Shown piece by piece: positions 26,841 to 35,571 of a stretch of DNA of 52,914 nucleotides. Source of the DNA: Sphingomonas pruni NBRC 15498 (GTDB lineage Bacteria > Pseudomonadota > Alphaproteobacteria > Sphingomonadales > Sphingomonadaceae); NCBI RefSeq assembly GCF_001598455.1, contig NZ_BCYZ01000027.1, forward strand, positions 1 to 52,914, read 5' to 3'. Both the position numbers and the translations under genes were made by a program. The notes below the pieces were generated by a model. That model saw nothing but the letters and a program-made list of their open reading frames with translations, searched no databases and was not told where the DNA came from. Position 1 is the first letter of the stretch; the number at the start of each line of letters is the position of its first letter.

Positions 26841-28357
26841 CAGTTGCTGCCCTTCGCCCAGGCGTCGATCTGCGACTTGAGGAAGGCCTGGGTCGATTTA
26901 TAGGCGGCGACCTTGGCGTTCATGCTGGCAAATTGCTGGGTCAGCCGGGTCTTCATCTGGTCCGATTGGTCGGACAGATCGCTCTTCGCCTTCGACACGT
27001 CCGACTGCTGCTGGTTGTAGCGGGTCAGCGAGGCGCCGAGACCGTAAAGCGTGCTGGTCGACGTCAGCGAAATACCGTTCATCGCCGCGGTGATGCCATC
27101 CGAACTCGAGGTCGAGAAAGAGAACATCGCCTCGACCGAGGCCGGATAGTTGTTGAGCGCGTTGGTCACCGACGCGTCGTCGACCGACAAGGTGCCGTCG
27201 CGATTGGTCTTGATGCCGATCTCGCCCAACGTCGTCGGCGTTCCCGCCGCCGCGCCGGACAGCAATGTCCGCGTCGTCAGCGTGCGCAGCGAATTGAGCA
27301 TCGCGCGCGCCGCGGTGTCGTTCTTGAGTGGCCCGTTCTGCGGGTCGATCTGGGTGTTGATGGTATTCAACACCTCATTATAGCTGTCGACGAAGTCGGT
27401 GATCGCCTGTTTCAAGGCGTCAGTCGGCGAGCTTGCGGTCAGCGACACGGCGACCGGGCTGGTGCCAGTCAGTTGCAGCTTCACCCCGGTGATCAGGTCG
27501 GTGACCGTGTTCGACGCGCGCTCGACCGACACGCCGTCGACGGTCAGCTTGGCATTCTGCGCGACCGACGACATCTTGGTCCCGGTCGCGCCAACGCCGA
27601 CGTTGAACTGGGCCAGGTTGCCGGTCGGGTCGGTCGTCGCGGCGAGCGTGAAGGCTTGCGCCTGACCCGTCGTTCCCTTGAGCGAGAGATAGGCCTTGCC
27701 GTCGACATCGGTGACGACCGAAGCGGTGACCCCGGCCTTCTTGGCGTTGATCGCGGCGGCGATGCCGTCGAGGCTAGAGTTGGTGAGATCGATCGTCACC
27801 GGCGTGCCGGCGCCGGCGGTGAAGCCGGTCATCTGGCTGCCGTCGGCCGAATAAGTCGCGCTGCCCAAGGTCAGCGTCAGCTGGCCCGAACCGATCACTG
27901 CCGTGCGGTCGGCGACCGCGACCTGAGTCGTCGCGACCTGCGCACCGGCCAGCTGACTGACGGTGATCGAGGCGGTGAGGCCGTTCAGCGCCGCGCCGGT
28001 CTGCGCGCTCGCGGTCAGCACGTTATTGTTCGAGCTTTGCGGCTGCGACTGCAGGGTACCGTTAGTGGTCAGCGTCTTCAGCGCGGTGGCGAATTGCTGG
28101 ATCGTGCTCTTGAGTGTCGACACGCCGGAAATCTGCGCAGTCAGCGCGTCGGACTGGGCGGTCAGGGCATCGGTCTTGGTGGCGAATTGCGCCTGGACCA
28201 AAGACGTGACCAGCGAGGCGGTATCGACCCCGGACCCGGTCGACAGCGAGTTGAACAGCGCCTGCGCGGCCGAACCCATCACGCTCGAGGCCGACGGACT
28301 TGGCGTCGGGCTGGGTGTCGGGGTCGGGGTGCTCGTCGTCGAGCTGGTCGTCACCAT
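26840..28357 (-). CDS. fliD: Flagellar hook-associated protein 2 (filament cap)
   Basis: 505 aa. FliD forms the cap under which flagellin polymerises. A Ser/Thr/Pro repeat stretch (TPTPSPTPSPSASS) near the N-terminus is followed by the FliD_N domain (ALFNSLSTGSGVDTASLVTSLVQAQF) and helices starting KTDALTAQSDALTAQIS. The FliD_C region includes YGLGASLTRYNQQQ and a terminal coiled coil (QQFASMNAKVAAYKSTQAFL). It is separated from flhB by 64 bases that carry a sigma-28-like promoter, so it can be expressed with the flagellins as well as by read-through. Confidence 0.94.
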   Translation of the reverse strand: MVTTSSTTSTPTPTPSPTPSPSASSVMGSAAQALFNSLSTGSGVDTASLVTSLVQAQFATKTDALTAQSDALTAQISGVSTLKSTIQQFATALKTLTTNGTLQSQPQSSNNNVLTASAQTGAALNGLTASITVSQLAGAQVATTQVAVADRTAVIGSGQLTLTLGSATYSADGSQMTGFTAGAGTPVTIDLTNSSLDGIAAAINAKKAGVTASVVTDVDGKAYLSLKGTTGQAQAFTLAATTDPTGNLAQFNVGVGATGTKMSSVAQNAKLTVDGVSVERASNTVTDLITGVKLQLTGTSPVAVSLTASSPTDALKQAITDFVDSYNEVLNTINTQIDPQNGPLKNDTAARAMLNSLRTLTTRTLLSGAAAGTPTTLGEIGIKTNRDGTLSVDDASVTNALNNYPASVEAMFSFSTSSSDGITAAMNGISLTSTSTLYGLGASLTRYNQQQSDVSKAKSDLSDQSDQMKTRLTQQFASMNAKVAAYKSTQAFLKSQIDAWAKGSN

Positions 28358-28385
28358 GATCGTTACTCCGCGCGCGTCAAATCAT

Positions 28386-28412
28386 GGAACGACCGGAGCG
28401 AAACGAATTTTA
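28386..28412 (-). promoter_or_regulatory. Putative FliA (sigma-28) promoter for fliD
   Basis: On the minus strand TAAA and GTCGTTCC are separated by 15 bases, with the ATG of fliD about 28 bases downstream and GGAG in between. Class III flagellar promoters have TAAA-N15-GCCGATAA. The -10 half here departs from that but agrees with the elements before both flagellin genes. Confidence 0.5.
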
Positions 28413-28421
28413 GGACTTTCC

Positions 28422-29549
28422 TCACAATTTGACGCCGTTTTCGTCGAACCGCGCGGTGGTCGGGACGTCGATCGCCGGCGGCACCTTCCCGGCCTGCTGG
28501 TTCAGGCCGAAGACGAAGGCCAGAACGGTGGCGACCGCCGGGTAGAGATCGTCGCGGATCTCCTGCCCTTCGCGGCTGGTATAATAGACCGCGCGGGCAA
28601 GCGCCGGATATTCGAGGATCGGAATCATCTCGTCCCCGGCGACGTCGCGGATCGCGAGCGCAGTGATGCCGCGGCCCTTGGCCACCACCACCGGCGCATT
28701 GTCGTTGACGCGGTCGTAACGCAACGCGACCGAGAAGTGGGTCGGGTTGGTAAGGATGACGTCGGCGGTGGCAACCGCTTTCCTGACCGACCGCCGGCTC
28801 ATCTCGCGCTGACGCTGGCGGAGATGCTGCTTCGCCTCGGGCGAGCCCTCGGTCTCCTTGTTCTCGTCGCGCACTTCCTGCTTGCTCATCCTGAGCTTGC
28901 CGAGCAGCCGGACGATCTGGATCGGCAGGTCGATGCCGGCGATCAGCACCAGTCCGCCCGCCATCGTGAACAGGATCCACACGAATGTCCCGCCGAGATG
29001 GCCGACCACTCCGGCGACGTCGGACGAGGTCGACAGGCCCAAGGTCGGCTGCGCGGTCTTCCACATCAGCCAGGCGCCGATCGATCCGAGCAAGGCTACC
29101 TTGAGCAGCGACTTGCCGAGCTCGATCCAGCCGGTCGGACCGAAAATACGCTTCAACCCCGACGCCGGATTGATCCGCGAGAATTTGGGCTGGAGCAGCG
29201 ATCCGTTGAAGCGAAACGAGCCGAGCCCCGCCTGGCTGAGCACGGCGGCGATCATCGCGATCAGAAACAATCCGCCGACCGTCGGCGCGAAGCCCAAGCC
29301 GGCCTGGATCAGCGGCCGCATCGGCGACCAATCCTCGATATCGGCGCGGCCGAAGCGGAAGCTCGCGGTCATCAACCCTTCGCACGCCTTGACCATTTGC
29401 GGCCCGAGCATCGCGATCCAGCCGCAACCGGCGAGCACGATCAGCGCGGTTGCGAATTCGCGCGACTTGAGGACGTCGCCGCGCTCGATCGCGTCCTTGC
29501 GACGCTTGGCTGTTGGCGCTTCTGTCTTGTCGCCCTCATACTCAGCCAT
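28422..29549 (-). CDS. flhB: Flagellar export gate protein FlhB
   Basis: 375 aa. Four membrane helices in the first 220 residues are followed by a cytoplasmic switch domain. The self-cleavage motif NPTH is intact (TNPTHFSVALRYD, about residue 266), so the protein should undergo the Asn-Pro cleavage that changes export from hook to filament substrates. The N-terminus GDKTEAPTAKRRKDAIERGDV is the family hallmark. Its start overlaps the fliR stop by one base. Confidence 0.96.
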   Translation of the reverse strand: MAEYEGDKTEAPTAKRRKDAIERGDVLKSREFATALIVLAGCGWIAMLGPQMVKACEGLMTASFRFGRADIEDWSPMRPLIQAGLGFAPTVGGLFLIAMIAAVLSQAGLGSFRFNGSLLQPKFSRINPASGLKRIFGPTGWIELGKSLLKVALLGSIGAWLMWKTAQPTLGLSTSSDVAGVVGHLGGTFVWILFTMAGGLVLIAGIDLPIQIVRLLGKLRMSKQEVRDENKETEGSPEAKQHLRQRQREMSRRSVRKAVATADVILTNPTHFSVALRYDRVNDNAPVVVAKGRGITALAIRDVAGDEMIPILEYPALARAVYYTSREGQEIRDDLYPAVATVLAFVFGLNQQAGKVPPAIDVPTTARFDENGVKL

Positions 29550-30322
29550 CAGCCGAACACCAGGCTTTGCGCGGCATCGAGTCCTGCCTGAACGATGACG
29601 AGCATGTAATCACCCATGGCGGGCATCGCGAGCGCGAGCGCGACCACGCCGACCGCCAGGCTGGCGGGCAGCCCGATCGCGAACAGGTTGAGGCTGGGCG
29701 CCGCGCGGCTGACCATGCCGACGATCATGTTGAGGCAGAGCAGCAGGAAGCCGACCGGCAGCGCGAGCAGCAAGCCGGCGGCGAAGGTATAGCCGCCGAA
29801 GAATGCGATGTCCTTGAGCCGGTCCGGCGACAGCCAAGCGCCGCCCGGGGGCAGCACGGCGTAGCTGCGCACCAGCATGTCGACCAGCACGAGGTGCCCG
29901 TTCACCGACAGGAACAGGAGCGTCATCAGCACGGACAGGAAATTGCCCAAAGCGGGCGTCGAGCGGCCATTCTGCGGGTCGATCGCCGAGGCGAAACCGA
30001 TCCCCATCGAGGTGCCAATCACTTCGCTGGCGACCGCGGGGGCGGCGAACGCGATCTGCAGGATGAAACCGATAGCGAGGCCGATCAGGGCTTCGGCAAC
30101 CGCGCTCAGGATCGTGGCGATGGAAAAGATATCGGCGGGCGGGACGATCGGATGCACCGCCAGCACCAGCACGCCGATCGCGCCCGACAGCGCGACGCGC
30201 ACCGGCAACGGCACCGCGACCGCACCGAACACCGGCGCCGCGACGAAGGCCGCACCGATCCGGATCATCACGAAGAGCAGCGCCCAGAGCTGCGCCTCGA
30301 TATTCAGGCCGAGGCCGAGCAT
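29549..30322 (-). CDS. fliR: Flagellar export gate protein FliR
   Basis: 257 aa with about six hydrophobic helices. Family features are FVMIRIGAAFVAAPVFG near the start and GLAIGFILQIAFAAPAVASEVIGTSMGIGFASAIDPQNG in the middle, plus the PVGFLLLCLNMIVGMVSRAAPSLNLFAIGLPA segment. FliR forms the export pore complex with FliP and FliQ in the inner membrane inside the MS ring. It lies directly between fliQ and flhB, the standard order. Confidence 0.95.
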   Translation of the reverse strand: MLGLGLNIEAQLWALLFVMIRIGAAFVAAPVFGAVAVPLPVRVALSGAIGVLVLAVHPIVPPADIFSIATILSAVAEALIGLAIGFILQIAFAAPAVASEVIGTSMGIGFASAIDPQNGRSTPALGNFLSVLMTLLFLSVNGHLVLVDMLVRSYAVLPPGGAWLSPDRLKDIAFFGGYTFAAGLLLALPVGFLLLCLNMIVGMVSRAAPSLNLFAIGLPASLAVGVVALALAMPAMGDYMLVIVQAGLDAAQSLVFG

Positions 30323-30326
30323 CCCT

Positions 30327-30596
30327 TTAGCGCACCAGATCCGGGATGCGCTGGAAGATGTCGATCGTGAAGTCGGTCAGCAGGCCCATGATCAGGCCGC
30401 CGAAGATCAGCAGCGACAGTCCGACTACCGCCAGCTTGGGGACGAAGGTCAGCGTCTGCTCGTTGATCGACGTCGCCGCCTGGACCATGCCGAGGATCAG
30501 ACCGGCGAGAAGCGCCGGGATCAGCACGGGAGCGGCGGCGAGCGCCAGCACCCACATGGTCTGGTCGGCCACGCCGATGAAATAGTCCGCATCCAT
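30327..30596 (-). CDS. fliQ: Flagellar export gate protein FliQ
   Basis: 89 aa with two membrane helices (about 15-38 and 51-74). The family signature GLILGMVQAATSINEQTLTFVPKL lies between the helices. FliQ packs around FliP and FliR in the export gate. It starts 190 bases after the fliP stop, in a gap with two hairpins, unlike the otherwise overlapping array. That gap could reduce read-through. Confidence 0.95.
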   Translation of the reverse strand: MDADYFIGVADQTMWVLALAAAPVLIPALLAGLILGMVQAATSINEQTLTFVPKLAVVGLSLLIFGGLIMGLLTDFTIDIFQRIPDLVR

Positions 30597-30625
30597 CGTC
30601 AGTTGATCCAGTTAGAAACATCGTC

Positions 30626-30690
30626 ACCCCAGCGGAAGCTGGGGTCTTCTGCCGTATTTCCTTCCACGAGATGCCAGCGTGCGCTGGCAT
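30626..30690. repeat. Pair of REP-like hairpins between fliP and fliQ
   Basis: ACCCCAGC-GGAA-GCTGGGGT (30626-30645) and ATGCCAGC-GTGC-GCTGGCAT (30671-30690) are perfect 8-bp stems with 4-base loops. The surrounding words (CGTCAC before, TGACGG after) are inverted too, so the whole forms a larger palindrome of about 75 bases, similar in style to the element at 52799. Confidence 0.65.
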
Positions 30691-30786
30691 GACGGCGGGA
30701 GGCGAGCCAGAGCGCCGGCTTGCGGCCCGGCAAAGCGGGCGGCGGCGCACGGAACGGGTTCGGCGCGGGCGGTGGGCAGGCGGGCA

Positions 30787-31722
30787 TCATGTCGCGAAAC
30801 TCGAGGCGAGACTGCCCATCATCATCGCCCAGCCATCGACCAGCACGAACAGCAGCAATTTGAACGGCATCGAGATGATCGTCGGCGACATCATCATCAT
30901 GCCGAGCGACATGAGCACGGTCGCGACCACCAGGTCGATCACGATGAACGGCAGGAAGATCAGGAAGCCGATCTGGAACGCAGTCTTCAATTCGCTGGTG
31001 ACGAAGGCCGGCAGCAGCACCGTATATGGAATATCGGTCGAGGCCTTGTACGGGCCCGAATGCGCCATGTCGGCGAACATCTTGAGGTCCTTCATCCGGG
31101 TCTGCTTGACCATGAAGGCGTGGAGCGGCTGGCCGGCGCGCTGGATCATGTCGGTCCCGCCGATCTGGCCGGCGGAATAGGGCTGGATCGCCTGGGTGTT
31201 CATCTGGTTGATCGTCGGCGCCATCACGAACAGCGACAGGAACAGCGACAGGCCGATCAGCACCTGGTTGGGCGGCGTCTGCTGCAATCCCAGCGCCTGG
31301 CGCAGGATCGACAGCACGATGATGATCCGCGTGAAGCTGGTCATCATCAGCAGGATCCCGGGCAGGATCGTGAGCAGGCCCATGATGATGAGGACCTGCA
31401 GGCTGAGCGACAGCGGCGCCTTGCCCGCGCCATTGGTGGCGGCAGCGGCGCCCGGTCCGCCAAGCTGGCCGAGCGCGCGATCGACCGCGTCGCCGATGCC
31501 CGGTTTGGCCGCGGCAGCCGGTGCCGAAGAGGCCGTGGTCGTCGTCGGCGCGGCGGGCGCGCTCTGGGCGAAGGACGGCATCGCGACGCTCAGCAGGGCG
31601 ATAAACGCGAGCAGGATCAGCACCAGCTTCATCAGCTGGACATTCTTCGGACGCGGCGCGGCAGAAACCGGCGCGCGGAACAGCGAAGGGCCGTCTTCCT
31701 TTAGGCGGCGGATCGTCGTCAC
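30787..31722 (-). CDS. fliP: Flagellar export pore protein FliP
   Basis: 311 aa from GTG 31722, which overlaps the fliO stop (GTGA) and whose extra 30 codons keep the gene's third-position GC bias; ATG 31632 (281 aa) is the alternative start, just before a signal sequence ending SFAQ. An Ala/Thr-rich linker precedes the conserved core: LSLSLQVLIIMGLLTILPGILLMMTSFTRIIIVLSILRQALG and QTPPNQVLIGLSLFLSLFVM, then FQIGFLIFLPFIVIDLVVATVLMSLGMMMM. It forms the central pore of the flagellar type III secretion gate with FliQ and FliR. Confidence 0.93.
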   Translation of the reverse strand: MTTIRRLKEDGPSLFRAPVSAAPRPKNVQLMKLVLILLAFIALLSVAMPSFAQSAPAAPTTTTASSAPAAAAKPGIGDAVDRALGQLGGPGAAAATNGAGKAPLSLSLQVLIIMGLLTILPGILLMMTSFTRIIIVLSILRQALGLQQTPPNQVLIGLSLFLSLFVMAPTINQMNTQAIQPYSAGQIGGTDMIQRAGQPLHAFMVKQTRMKDLKMFADMAHSGPYKASTDIPYTVLLPAFVTSELKTAFQIGFLIFLPFIVIDLVVATVLMSLGMMMMSPTIISMPFKLLLFVLVDGWAMMMGSLASSFAT

Positions 31723-31982
31723 TTGGGCAGCCCCCCGGCCTTGTCGATCAGCTGGACCCCGCCGCGACCGACCGACACGAGCAATTTCTGCCCTTCGAAC
31801 TCGATCACCGCGAGGCGCAGGCCCGGCGACAGCATCATCGTTTCCTGAACCTTGATCGTGCGATTGGCCGGCTGGCCCGGCATCCGGCTCTCGAGCCGGC
31901 GCCACAGCCACAGACAGCCGACCATCAGGCCGCAGACCAGCGGCAGCAGCACGAACAGCTTGAGGATATACGTCCAGAGCAT
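31719..31982 (-). CDS. fliO: Flagellar biosynthesis protein FliO
   Basis: 87 aa, short but normal for the family. One N-terminal membrane helix (residues 4-27) is followed by a small cytoplasmic beta domain (TIKVQETMMLSPGLRLAVIEFEGQKLLVSVGRGGVQLI). FliO helps FliP assemble into its ring. The assignment rests on the fold and the fliN-fliO-fliP order. Its ATG overlaps the fliN stop by one base. Confidence 0.85.
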   Translation of the reverse strand: MLWTYILKLFVLLPLVCGLMVGCLWLWRRLESRMPGQPANRTIKVQETMMLSPGLRLAVIEFEGQKLLVSVGRGGVQLIDKAGGLPK

Positions 31983-32272
31983 CAGCCGCGCTTCTCTGGG
32001 CTGACCAGCTCGGTCAGGCGGACGCCGAAGCGCTCGCCGACGGTGACGACCTCGCCACGCCCGATCAGCGTGCCGTTGACGAACACGTCGAGCAGTTCGT
32101 TGGCCTGGCGGTCGAGCTCGATCACCGAGCTTTCGCCCAAGGCGAGCAATTCGCGGAGCGTCAGCCGGGTCTGGCCGATCTCCACCGTGAGCTTGACGTC
32201 GACATCCTGCAGCAGCCGGTAATTGGCCGCCATATTGGCGTCGACCGGGAAGGTCCCGGACAAATCGGTCAT
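31982..32272 (-). CDS. fliN: Flagellar motor switch protein FliN
   Basis: 96 aa, essentially one SpoA (surface presentation of antigens) domain: LLQDVDVKLTVEIGQTRLTLRELLALGESSVIELDRQANELLDVFVNGTLIGRGEVVTVGERFGVRLTELV. FliN forms the bottom ring of the C ring and binds FliH. The start at 32272 overlaps the fliM stop (ATGA); the longer frame upstream is antisense-like and not used. Confidence 0.95.
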   Translation of the reverse strand: MTDLSGTFPVDANMAANYRLLQDVDVKLTVEIGQTRLTLRELLALGESSVIELDRQANELLDVFVNGTLIGRGEVVTVGERFGVRLTELVSPEKRG

Positions 32273-33210
32273 GCGAGTTCCTCGACATTGAGAGAGAGCG
32301 AATTGAGCTTGATCGCGGCGCGTCCGTTGGACGTGCCGACGGTGCCCGTGCCGAGGCGGCCATTGGCCACCATCACCGGCACGTCGGCGGCGACGCTGAT
32401 CGGGATCACGTCGCCTTCCTTGAGTTCCATCAGCTTGGCGAGGCTGATCACCGGCTCGGCCAGCACCGAGCGGACCGGGAAGGTCACGGTCATCACGGCC
32501 TTGGCGAGCCCGTTCTGCCACGCCGGATCGGGCGCGGCGCCGAGCACCTTGCCGGTGAGCGACGGGGTGTAGGGCTTGAGCGACTGCACCGGATAGACGA
32601 TGTCGATGAAGATCGGCTTGCCGTGATGCTTGCCGATGCCGAAACGGGTGACGACCATCGGATCGTCACCGTCGAGCCCGGCGACCATCGACGGATTGGC
32701 CTCGACCCGGCCCGGCGAGAAGCTCACCTTGGCGAGCGGCTCCCAGGAGGTCGTCATCGGCTCGGCGACGATCGCGGCAAGGTGCCCGATCATCGCTTCC
32801 GCGGCGGGCGAGAATTCGCTCGGCATGTCGTGCGGCGCGGCGCCGGTGCCGCCAAAGAACAGGTCGAGCAGTTCGAGCACGAACTTGCCGTCGACCACCA
32901 ACAGCGCCTGGCCGGTGCCCGGCGTCATCGCCAGCGGCACCCAGGCGGTCAGGCCTTCCGGGCGTTCAGCGCGGTAATCGGTGAAACGCTGCACTACCAG
33001 CGGCTCGGCCCACAAGCGGACTTCCTGGCGCAGCAACGGCTCGAACACGCCGCGCAGGCTCCGCGCCAGACGGGCGGAGAGATGCTGCAGCGTGTGCAGA
33101 TCCCCGAACGGATTCAGGTTGGCGCCGCCCAGCGCGGGGGCGTGTGCCGCCGCCGCGCGAGGGCGTTCGCGCCGGTCCGTGTCGGATATGGATGACGAGC
33201 CGTTAACCAT
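32269..33210 (-). CDS. fliM: Flagellar motor switch protein FliM, without the usual CheY-binding N-terminus
   Basis: 313 aa. The middle domain (about 35-230) and C-terminal SpoA domain (about 240-310: AEPVISLAKLMELKEGDVIPISVAADVPVMV) are clear. The first residues (MVNGSSSISDTDRRERP) do not contain the E-I-D-A-L-L peptide that binds phosphorylated CheY in most FliM proteins. An in-frame TGA three codons before the ATG, and the fliL stop 6 bases away, leave no room for a longer N-terminus. Confidence 0.92.
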   Translation of the reverse strand: MVNGSSSISDTDRRERPRAAAAHAPALGGANLNPFGDLHTLQHLSARLARSLRGVFEPLLRQEVRLWAEPLVVQRFTDYRAERPEGLTAWVPLAMTPGTGQALLVVDGKFVLELLDLFFGGTGAAPHDMPSEFSPAAEAMIGHLAAIVAEPMTTSWEPLAKVSFSPGRVEANPSMVAGLDGDDPMVVTRFGIGKHHGKPIFIDIVYPVQSLKPYTPSLTGKVLGAAPDPAWQNGLAKAVMTVTFPVRSVLAEPVISLAKLMELKEGDVIPISVAADVPVMVANGRLGTGTVGTSNGRAAIKLNSLSLNVEELA

Positions 33211-33216
33211 GCCCAG

Positions 33217-33807
33217 TCACTGAACAACAAAATTGGTAAAGTAGACGTTACTAATCCCGCCAAATCCCTCTTTTTGTTTGAGCGTGGCGTTGATCGCCTG
33301 GACCAACCGTTGCGCCAGGCGCTTCTTGCCGTCGCCGGTCGTGACCTCGTCTTCGGTCGCGTCGCCCAACGCCATCAGCACCGCCGAGCGCACGGCGATC
33401 TCGTTGGTCTTCAGATTCTCGATCACCGAATCGTCGTACGGCGTCGACACCGCGATCCCGATCTGGACGTAATGCGGGCTGTCCTGCAGGTTCGAGGTGA
33501 AGTCCTTGTCGATCGCGTAATAATTGGACGCATATTTGTCGCCGCCGCTGCCCGACGGCGGCTTGGTGCCGCTCGACGCCGTGGCGCCCTCGCCTTCCTT
33601 GCCGTCGCCGCTGGCGCGCTTCTGTTCGCTCTTGGGCACCAATTTGGGGCCTTCCGGCCCGGCCGCCTTGGCCCCGCCCAGCATGCCCGCCGCCCACAGG
33701 CCGCCCGCCGTACCGCCGCCCACCAGGATCACGCCCAGGAGCATCAGGATGATCAATTTGCCTTTGCCCTTCTTCTTGGGCGTGTCGGTCTTGGCTTCGT
33801 CACTCAT
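33217..33807 (-). CDS. fliL: Flagellar basal-body-associated protein FliL
   Basis: 196 aa. A Lys-rich cytoplasmic start (TPKKKGKGK), one membrane helix (residues 18-42), a low-complexity charged linker (SEQKRASGDGKEGEGATASSG) and a periplasmic FliL domain ending YFTNFVVQ. FliL surrounds the stator and helps torque generation. It is followed directly by fliM. Confidence 0.93.
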   Translation of the reverse strand: MSDEAKTDTPKKKGKGKLIILMLLGVILVGGGTAGGLWAAGMLGGAKAAGPEGPKLVPKSEQKRASGDGKEGEGATASSGTKPPSGSGGDKYASNYYAIDKDFTSNLQDSPHYVQIGIAVSTPYDDSVIENLKTNEIAVRSAVLMALGDATEDEVTTGDGKKRLAQRLVQAINATLKQKEGFGGISNVYFTNFVVQ

Positions 33808-33822
33808 CGTTCATTCCCCCAA

Positions 33823-35097
33823 TCAAGCCACACGGCCGTCATCGACGGCCCGAATTTCGTCATCCCCGCCGGTCGCGAGGCGATTTTTGCTGTCCTGCCT
33901 AACGTCGGCCTGCGGCCGTGGACGGTCGCCCCCGGCCATGCCCGATCCGCTCAGGTCGACACTGGTCCCGGTCAGCCGGATGCCGCGCGCCTCGGCCGCG
34001 GCGCTGAGCTGCGGCGCGGCGTCGGCGAGCAGGGCGCGCGTGGTCGGCTGTTCGGCCGCGAAGCGGACGGTGACCGCGCCATCGGCATGGGTGCGCAGCG
34101 ACACGTCGATCCGCCCGAGCGCCTCGGGCTTGAGCCGGATCGAGGTGTCGTTGGCATTGGCGTCGTCGCGCAGCGCCTCGATCCGGTCGATCATCTTTTG
34201 CGGCCAGTCCTGGCGGCCCATGTCGAGCGCCTGGCGCTCGGCCTGACCGGGCTTCGCGACCAGCTGCGCGGCGTCGGCCGGGGTCAACAGCGTCGCGGCG
34301 GCGGTAAGGCCGCCGGGCTGACTATTCTCGCCTTCGCCGGCGGGCTTGCGTTCGGGCGCCATGGCCAGCGCGAACAATGCCGGCATCGGCGCATTGGCCG
34401 AGGCCAGTGACGCCAAAGTCACGGGCGCCGCTTGCGGCACCGTGATTCGGATCGGCTGTGCCGCGGGCTGGTGCGTGATCGGGCGATCGGCGGCAACGAT
34501 CGGTTGCTTGGCGGCAGGAGTTGGCTTCGGTAGGTCGGCGGCAGCGGCAAGAGCGGCGTCGATCGTGATCGGCGCGGCGGTAGCGGGCTGGGGCGCTGCC
34601 GGAGCCGGCGCCGTCGCCGGCAGGGGTTGCGTCTCCTGCAAGCCTAGCGGCGTCGCCGGCGGAGCGACGCCTTCGGGCCGAACCGGGCCGGTATCGCTCG
34701 CGGCCGGCAACGGCAGCATGGGCAAGCTGGGCTGTGGGTTCGCGGCGTTCGGCGTGAGCGGCGCGGTGACCGCCCCGGCGGCAGCAGGTTTCAAGACGTC
34801 AGCGGCAGGCAAGGCGATCGGCGCGACGGACAGCAACCAGGCGAGCGCGGGGTCGCCTTTGTCATCGTCCTTTTCCGGCAAGGGATTGCCGGTCGCGGCA
34901 TCATCCTGCCGCTCACCGCCAGGCTGGTCTTGCTTGGCCGTCACCACGGCCTTGCCGATCATCAGGTCGAGAAAGGCGGCAAGGTTGGGCACTCCCGGCG
35001 CCCCGTCGGCGGCAATGCCAGGAGCAAGCAAGGAGGGCACGGCGACCTTTCCGGGCAGCGCGGCAGTAAGAGTAGCGGATAGAGTCAAACCGGTCAT
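33823..35097 (-). CDS. fliK: Flagellar hook-length control protein FliK
   Basis: 424 aa. The first 300 residues are an Ala/Pro-rich, low-complexity ruler region. The C-terminal domain (about 320-400) has the Flg_hook signature: NDTSIRLKPEALGRIDVSLRTHADGAVTVRFAAEQPTTRALL. FliK is secreted during hook growth and triggers the FlhB substrate switch. The identity of the variable N-terminal part is by position between fliJ and fliL. Confidence 0.9.
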   Translation of the reverse strand: MTGLTLSATLTAALPGKVAVPSLLAPGIAADGAPGVPNLAAFLDLMIGKAVVTAKQDQPGGERQDDAATGNPLPEKDDDKGDPALAWLLSVAPIALPAADVLKPAAAGAVTAPLTPNAANPQPSLPMLPLPAASDTGPVRPEGVAPPATPLGLQETQPLPATAPAPAAPQPATAAPITIDAALAAAADLPKPTPAAKQPIVAADRPITHQPAAQPIRITVPQAAPVTLASLASANAPMPALFALAMAPERKPAGEGENSQPGGLTAAATLLTPADAAQLVAKPGQAERQALDMGRQDWPQKMIDRIEALRDDANANDTSIRLKPEALGRIDVSLRTHADGAVTVRFAAEQPTTRALLADAAPQLSAAAEARGIRLTGTSVDLSGSGMAGGDRPRPQADVRQDSKNRLATGGDDEIRAVDDGRVA

Positions 35098-35139
35098 GAA
35101 CCCCTCATGCAGGAGGCGTGCACTGCCTCTGCGGGGGTA

Positions 35140-35568
35140 TCAGCAAGGATCGTGCCGAATCTTCCGAACGGCCGGTGCGGCCTCGAGCGCGCGGATCGCC
35201 TTGAGCGCCGCGTCGCGGTCGGCGCGCGCCATCAATTTCTCGACCGCCGACTGGTCGCGCTTCGCCTCGCGCGTCGCTTCCGCGGCGCGTTCGGCGGCGG
35301 CTTCGGCGGCGCGCAGGCGATGCTCGGCATGCTCGGCCGATTGGTGGAGACGCGAGCGAAAATGCGCAGCGGCGACCAGCGAAAAACCGCTTCCCGCTTC
35401 GGTCGGCGCAGGAGCTACGCTGTCGGCCAGCTTGGCGATACGATTGGCGAGATCGGCCTCGCTCGCGATCTTGGCATGCGCACGGACTTCCTCGGCGCGA
35501 GTCATCCCAAGTTGAAGCGTACGCACCCGCAAGATGCGGTCGAGCTGGCCCTTTCGGTCGCGCGCCAT
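35140..35568 (-). CDS. fliJ: Flagellar export protein FliJ
   Basis: 142 aa, a single antiparallel coiled coil (RKGQLDRILRVRTLQLGMTRAEEVRAHAKIA near the start, AEHRLRAAEAAAERAAEATR in the middle). FliJ is the central stalk-like subunit of the FliH-FliI ATPase. The family is weakly conserved, so the call depends on length, composition and position 3 bases after fliI. Confidence 0.82.
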   Translation of the reverse strand: MARDRKGQLDRILRVRTLQLGMTRAEEVRAHAKIASEADLANRIAKLADSVAPAPTEAGSGFSLVAAAHFRSRLHQSAEHAEHRLRAAEAAAERAAEATREAKRDQSAVEKLMARADRDAALKAIRALEAAPAVRKIRHDPC

Positions 35569-35571
35569 GCC

